From: a virus
Virus record (IMG/VR): IMGVR_UViG_3300028829_004116
Location: 1 to 64,000 of that record
Length of the DNA stretch: 64,000 nucleotides
Reading direction: 5' to 3' (one strand)
In this document: one piece after another, positions 63,646 through 64,000 of the stretch
How positions within the stretch are numbered: the stretch's first letter is position 1
How the letters are laid out: each line of letters starts with the position of its first letter
Position numbers and translations under genes: made by a program
The notes under the pieces: generated by a model
Database searches by the model: none
Told to the model about the DNA's origin: nothing
Seen by the model: only the letters and a program-made list of their open reading frames with translations

Positions 63646-63720
63646 TGGCGGGCATATCAGGAATCGAACCCGAATCTTCGGCTTAGAAGGCCAAAATGCT
63701 ATCCATTACACCATATGCCC
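63646..63720 (-). tRNA. tRNA-Arg (anticodon UCU) with encoded CCA
   Basis: Acceptor GGGCATA/TATGCCC, anticodon stem TTGGC/GCCGA with loop CTTCTAA, T arm TCGGG-TTCGATT-CCTGA (one G-T pair). The discriminator G is followed by CCA in the DNA (63646-63648), unlike the other two tRNAs. It reads AGA, the commonest-looking arginine codon in this genome. Confidence 0.88.
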
Positions 63721-63727
63721 AATTGAT

Positions 63728-63988
63728 TCATTCTTCTTCCCATTTCCTCCAACTATCATCGGGTTCAACAGGGGTATCTACTCTTTTTAGAATACCATAT
63801 TCCTCACCTTTTGCAAGAAACCATTTTATTTCTTTAGGAGAATATTTTTCTTTATTATCCATAACTTCAGGTAGCATATCCATATATATTTCTACTTCAG
63901 CACTTTCAAAGGATGGGTAGGTTAACATGGTCTTGAAACCAGCAATTGAACCTTCCCTCTTCTCTACCTTCTGTATTTTGCTCATCAT
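63728..63988 (-). CDS. Hypothetical acidic protein (86 aa)
   Basis: Two adjacent ATGs (63988 and 63985) are possible starts; no ribosome-binding site is visible before the window edge. Alpha/beta sequence with acidic character and a Trp-rich C-terminus (D-D-S-W-R-K-W-E-E-E). It precedes the tRNA cluster in transcription order. Unrecognised. Confidence 0.6.
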   Translation of the reverse strand: MMSKIQKVEKREGSIAGFKTMLTYPSFESAEVEIYMDMLPEVMDNKEKYSPKEIKWFLAKGEEYGILKRVDTPVEPDDSWRKWEEE

Positions 63989-64000
63989 AATGTGTGATTT

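Overview
The window is a 64 kb piece of a large, AT-rich tailed-virus genome (HK97-type capsid, tail tube, tape measure, baseplate). It almost certainly infects an archaeon. The evidence is archaeal information processing on the virus itself: family B DNA polymerase, archaeo-eukaryotic primase, PCNA, RFC small subunit, a TFB-like factor and a histone-fold protein. Ribosome-binding sites read the GGTGAT part of the archaeal anti-Shine-Dalgarno, and one strong TATA-type promoter is visible. The gene set resembles the magrovirus type of marine group II Euryarchaeota viruses; that assignment is inference. No terminase large subunit, recognisable portal or integrase is present, so the genome continues beyond at least one edge.

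Layout. 1-38141 (+ strand) is the virion module. It starts with two very large unidentified proteins, then an ATP-dependent DNA ligase placed just before the prohead protease/scaffold. The major capsid protein, decoration and head-completion proteins, connector, tail terminator, tail tube, tail-assembly chaperones with a canonical -1 frameshift site, tape measure, a lectin-like protein, a 2296-residue hub/baseplate protein and the fibre genes follow. Membrane (holin-like) genes and several small proteins close the module. 38142-38300 is a convergent intergenic terminator region.

38301-64000 (- strand, read right to left) is the replication and host-takeover module. Going leftwards from the right edge it holds three tRNA genes (Arg, Met, Leu), zinc-ribbon proteins and a B12-dependent ribonucleotide reductase. 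Next come an unknown 428-residue protein, TFB, an E1-like enzyme, a JAMM protease, a zinc protein and a histone-fold protein, all translationally coupled. Many small genes, a LAGLIDADG-like protein, an AAA+ ATPase, GroES and GroEL follow, then RFC, a probable single-strand DNA-binding protein, a Sak4-like recombinase, PCNA, MazG-like protein, PolB, HNH nuclease, Cas4/RecB-like nuclease, primase, XPF-like nuclease, a helicase-like ATPase and a DEDDy exonuclease.

The virus therefore brings nearly a whole replisome, its own transcription factor, a histone-like protein, a group I chaperonin pair and an E1/JAMM pair. The least explained signals are: (i) a shared W-x-[DES]-x-[IL]-L-K signature at the N-termini of seven otherwise different virion-module proteins, with an internal copy in one; (ii) the E1/JAMM/TFB/histone cluster; (iii) a PriS-PriL-like fused primase; and (iv) two genes that appear to start with ATT.
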